Part shown: one piece after another, positions 59,603-64,000 of the stretch
How the letters are laid out: each line of letters begins with the position of its first letter
How positions within the stretch are numbered: the first letter of the stretch is position 1
Source of the DNA: Galerina marginata
Taxonomy: Eukaryota > Basidiomycota > Agaricomycetes > Agaricales > Galerinaceae
Assembly: GCA_023014335.1 (NCBI GenBank)
Contig: JAECYW010000001.1
Location: 806,001 to 870,000 of the forward strand
Reading direction: 5' to 3'
Length of the DNA: 64,000 nucleotides
Notes under the pieces: generated by a model
What the model saw: the letters and a program-made list of their open reading frames with translations, nothing else
Databases searched by the model: none
What the model was told of the DNA's origin: nothing
Position numbers and translations under genes: made by a program

Positions 59603-62600
59603 CTACCCAAAATGTTGACTCTTGTCCGCAATAACAGAGAGCGCGCTCTGCGCGGGCCTAACAGGCTTGTTTCCCGACGCCGATGCTGTGTTTGATGTAG
59701 GCGCTGATTTCGTAGCCAAGGAGCTCTTGCGCACAGTTCCGTTCCCTGTCTTCGACTTCGCTTTCGCATGTCCTGTTATGGCAGATCCTCCCACCTGAAC
59801 GAGACGTCCCCGCATTTCGCGACTTGTTTTCTTGAACAAACCATTGCTTGCTCGAATCAGTCATCGCATTCACCGGTTTACGGAACGCGGCTCCCTATCA
59901 TTCAGAAGCGTGATCAGTATCAGGTCCTCGATAGGAACGCATCCACTTACCAAGACATCCATTTCTGAATCTTGAGCCCGACCTCTATGGCGTTGTCTAG
60001 CATTGACAGTTTTTACACGGGGTGCCTGTTCTTCGTCATCCTGATCGACCCATGTTACATCTCGGGGATCCATTTCTACGTCTTCCATCTGTACTAAATC
60101 AGCAACAGAGGCTTGTGGAATTCACCAAAAGTAACATACCCCTGTATCCTTTTTCTCTCGGACGAGACGTATGAATTCGTCATGAGTTATGGTCCCTGGA
60201 CCGGTTTCTTGATCATTTTCGTCTTGTTCATTCTGACCATCGGCATCATCATCCACGGGCGTGCTGGTCATAAATATGTCTGCCAGCTGCGAATCCTCGT
60301 TGAGAAAAGCAAATTCATCGTCGTCGTCATCTTTCAGTGTCTGATTATACGCCTCTGCGAAAGCTCGTGTCGCCTCGTCCGCTTCTACAACCCGATGAAA
60401 ATATCATTAATTCCGGAATGACCGAACAGAAGCTTGAATACGCACCTAGATCCTTAATCTCACCACGCTCGGATCTCCTCTGTTTCTTCCTCGCTTGGCG
60501 GGCTCTTTCATTCTCTTCCGTGTCGCTCTCATCATCGCTATCGTCGACGCCGACACCGTGCCTCCGCTTCAGCCGAAGTTCACCTTGAATAAGGTCCTGA
60601 TGGAACTTTTCATCCTCTTGATCCGCCACCTCTAATTGCTCCCTGAAGATCAACATAAAATAAGACACAACGAAAACGACATTTATCTTAGGAGCTAAAC
60701 GTACCTGAATTTTTCCTGCACGAGCTCTTCTGCAAGAGTGTTGTCATCCATTTCTTTGTCGTCCATCAACTCCTCGAGGGTCTTGTCCATATCTTCGCCG
60801 TCTTCTTCATCGCCGTCACCTTTTGACTTCACAAAACCAAAGGCAACCTCCTCATCCGACTCGGCGGCTTCATCCTGAAAGAATTCAGCTAGCTCGGAAC
60901 GCTGCTTCAAGTCCTTGCGTCGTTTCTCCTTTTGTGCGGCACGCGCAAGCATATCAAACGCACTTTGTTTAGGTGGAGGCTCGCTAGAAATAGGAGAACC
61001 GAGCTGGACATCACTGATAGGGGGTGTGCTATCGCGCTTCCTCAGACGACGATGTTCTATCTCAGGGGAGTAGGGGGTTGAGATGGACAAAGTTCGAAGA
61101 GGCGTGCGAACCCCAGACTGGGTTTGTGACGGTGATAGTGATAGTGAGAGTGAGGTTGCAAAGCGGCCGATGCCACTGTAGAGAGTCTGCGAAGGCGAGG
61201 GTCGGTAAACCTCTGGACTGCCATCTGCAGGCCTCGTCTGAGTGAGGAACCTGCCATACAAACATAGCCAGTCAGATCCCTGGTCAGAAGACGATAGCTA
61301 AACTAACCCATGATCGTTTACATATATCGTTGGCTTTTTGCTGAGCTGCTCCTTGGCGGCACCCTCTTGCAAGAAGGCGTCCTCTTTCTCCAAGATAGCT
61401 TCAGCCTTTCGTAAGAAACCGTCATCCTGGAACGCAGGTTGCAAGTCGATTGAAACATCCTGGGTGAGTTCAAGGGTATCAGTCCGCTTGAGTTTCCTCA
61501 AGTTGTCGCCCTTCACAAAAAACGTGGCTTTCAGTAAAAAACGAGGACAACCCAAATATGGACATTCCTCACCTCTTTGTTCAGTCCCATCGGTGGCTTC
61601 TCCTTCTGCGTCGTCGACTCGAACAAATCAGAGAAACCTGGCTGTAACAAAGTTGCAGCCCCGAAAACGTCTGTGTCGCCATCCGGAAATTGTGAAAATC
61701 CACCACTAAAGCTCTTTGAACTGCTTCCTTCCGGACTGACTAAATGCTTTCAGGGTTGGCGGAGGAGCCAATGTACTGGGTGATGGAGATGCCTGCTGAA
61801 GCTTCGCTGCGAATGACTGAGTAAGATTTGTCGGCCGGATCTGGGTCGACAGAGGACTTTCTTCGGAGATGAGTTCCTTGAAGGGTTTCCTGCGCTCTGC
61901 GCTACTTTCGTCACCTAGTTCCCCCGTCGGTTCTCTGGCAATCCAACTTCCTAACACGCCAACTGGCGACAACGGGGGAGTGGCAATATCATCGCCGTTA
62001 TAAAGAGAACGTGGAGCCAGGGATAGAGCAGCATGTCGTACAACTGCGGTGTTCTCCTTGTCTTCGCTGCGGTCATACATGAGTTTGGTGTTATTCTCCT
62101 TGTCGTCCTCTTCCTCGGTCGCAATGTCACAAGAAGATGTCGCACGACGATATCGTTTTTGTGATGCTGATTTCATTGGAACGTTCTCGTCGTTCTCATC
62201 TTCACCTTCAGAGTCTGATGTCACCAGTCTCCTTCGCGGTGCACGAACGCTCGGCTCGTCGTCATGGGCTTCAGAATTGTCGACCATGGATATGTCCTCA
62301 TTAACTGGCGAATTCTCGTCGTTCTCTTCCACATCATCTCCTTCCGCTGGCTCGGGCGAAGCAGAACCCCGCAGGGCAGGATCCCATTCCTCGTCACTAG
62401 GATCTTCCTCTTCGTCGATGTCCATATCAGCAATATCGCCCATTTTCGTGGCCCTCAGGTGCTGTCCGACCACCGCGTCCACAACTGAGGCCATCCCACC
62501 AGGTTGGATTGCTGTACCAGCGCTAACACGACCTCCGTGCCGCTTCCACTCCTCCTCCTTCTTTTTACTCGTCTCTTGAGCCCTTTTTTGCACCGCGGTG

Positions 62601-64000
62601 GCCAAAATTAAATTGAGATGCTTCGGCTGGATTGTCCCCGCTTCCGAATTCCGTAAAACAGATGCAATATCATTTTGCATTCTGCGAGGCGAAAGGATAG
62701 ACGCGTTCCTTGCAGCTTGCTTGGTGGGATTGACCTTAGCGAGGTTTAATTGCCGCTTCCGTCCCTCGGAAGGACGCTTCTTCGCTGACCGTCGATGCTC
62801 CTCCTCCTCCTTGACTGTGACTTTGGGATTTGCTTGGACGATTTCCAAATCGTCGTCATCGTCGCTAAGAACAACAGTATGCTTCTGCTGCTCCAGAGCC
62901 CGCTTCTTTATCTGATCTAAATTCTTTTTCTTCGAGTCTTCGTTAATGCTCTTTGTCAGGAGCTCACCAATATCAGGCAAGTCGGAATCTTCATCAGAGT
63001 CATGGTTGTCTGGCATATCTTGGAAGACTGGGGTTTTCCGTCGAGGCATAGAATGAGAAGGCAGTTCATCTTCTTCTGGCTGCGCCGATATGGCTTTTGC
63101 CGGAGAGGAGAACGCGACGATTGGATCCGACGCTGGGATTGATGCCTTCGGAATCGAGGTTTGTCCAGTTCGGACAGACCCTTGACTTTCAAGGCTATAA
63201 CAACGAATTAATGCGAAATTCACTTTAAGGTTTTCAGCATGTGCACGTACACCTTCGTGAAGAAATACTCCTTTGAAAATACTTTCACCTCAGCTCTGGG
63301 GATGGAAACTGCAGACTCAAGAATAAGACGACTTTTCTCCTTGAGCATCTCCCTTTTCTCCTTCTCTGTCAAACCCTATATTGAAAGAGGTCGGTTTAGT
63401 TAAAGGTTGAAGAATTATATACTGACCTTGGCTTTCTTCTTATTCTTGGAGGTGACATTGTTCTTCACCTCGCCCGCTCGCTCTTCAGTAAAAATGAGAG
63501 GCGTAATACTAGAACGTGAATCTTTCTTTGCCTTCTGCTTTCCTGTAGACCGTGGTTTTGCGGAGAGTTTCGGTGGCATTTCATCTTCAGATGTTGGTTG
63601 AGTTGAGGAAGAACCTGATTTCGGTGTATTAACGAAGAGTTTACTAGATGATGATGCGGTAGCTGGTGACGAATTCTTCGCAGGCTCCTGTTCTGAGTCA
63701 GAGTCTCGAATAACCTTGGCCCTACGCGTACGAGCACGCGAATTGAGGCTTTGAGGGGGAGGGGACGAAAGACTGAATGAGGGTTGAGCAGAGAAGATGC
63801 GTGGCGATTCTGTTCTACCAGAGAAAGAATCTGTGCCAAAAACGTCGGATATGGAAGGTGAATGACAGATTGTCGCGTCGGTCGTCTATGGCATTCAATG
63901 TTAGCAATGGGTCCGTTGTTCCCAGTAGTAACAATGGCTCTCCGAAAGTTGGAGGGATTTGGCGCGTCATCGACTTTAACCGCACTTGAAATCTCGGCTT
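59603..64000 (-). CDS. MRC1: Claspin/Mrc1 replication checkpoint mediator, 5' part missing
   Basis: Fork-associated adaptor that relays ATR/Mec1 signals to the effector kinase. The gene runs off the right edge. Visible, from N to C: a Ser-rich region with checkpoint-like SQ/TQ sites, ARTRRAKVIRDSDSEQEP, GLTEKEKREMLKEKSRLILE followed by SAVSIPRAEVKVFSKEYFFT, and an acidic/basic middle (EEEDPSDEEWDPALRGS). Next are FLTQTRPADGSPEVYRPSPS, the GLNKEVDNLRKLKRTD-type region, and the conserved C-terminal domain (AFDMLARAAQKEKRRKDLKQ, SELAEFFQDEAAESDEEVAF, EDEKFHQDLIQGELRLKRRH). The stop is at 59603-59605 after SALSVIADKSQHFG. The order and motifs fit the MRC1-like domain. The start codon is beyond 64000. 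Confidence 0.85.

Overview
The window looks like nuclear DNA of a filamentous basidiomycete, probably an Agaricomycete. Genes are dense and cut by many short GT-AG introns of roughly 45-100 nt. The gene set is eukaryotic and fungal: a nitrite reductase with a Rieske tail, Pho81, Vfa1, a THO2-type protein, claspin/Mrc1 and an HBS1/SKI7 locus. No rRNA, tRNA, CRISPR or bacterial operon structure was seen. All identifications come from reading motifs by eye; no database was searched.

Layout, left to right: nitrite reductase (3' part, +); dUTPase (+); GatC (-) and mS34 (+) back to back; a decayed and an intact M43 metalloprotease in tandem (-); a candidate DNA transposon with inverted repeats holding a small Cys-rich ORF; a tail-anchored acyl-CoA-binding protein (+); class III alcohol dehydrogenase (-); Vfa1 (+); a large Q/P/RGG-rich protein of unknown function (+); proteasome alpha-6 (+); COX15 (-) and BOL3 (+) back to back; a lysine methyltransferase (-); a CBM48/Crp1-like protein (+); HBS1/SKI7 (-); mitochondrial SSB (+); a Tc1/mariner-type MITE; PEX12 (+); PHO81 (+); an ABC half-transporter (-); GTP cyclohydrolase I (+); THO2 (-); a GH105-like hydrolase (+); a CAX-type Ca2+/H+ exchanger (+); tafazzin (-); a small unknown membrane protein (+); and claspin/Mrc1 (-, 5' end outside the window).

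Most genes are housekeeping. Several serve mitochondria (GatC, mS34, COX15, BOL3, SSB, tafazzin), and two such pairs share divergent promoters of under 100 bp. Others cover genome maintenance (dUTPase, Mrc1, THO2), peroxisomes (ACBD5/Atg37-like protein, PEX12), nutrient sensing (nitrite reductase, PHO81) and RNA surveillance (HBS1/SKI7). Genes mostly alternate in strand, giving convergent pairs 100-350 bp apart.

The most interesting locus is HBS1/SKI7. One N-terminal exon can splice, in the same phase, either across a 2.2-kb interval to the GTPase exons (Hbs1) or into long Ser-rich exons that end in their own stop codon (Ski7-like). Also notable are two candidate non-autonomous DNA transposons, a metalloprotease pseudogene with a lost catalytic Glu, and four single-base frame breaks in otherwise conserved genes, which are more likely sequence errors than real lesions.
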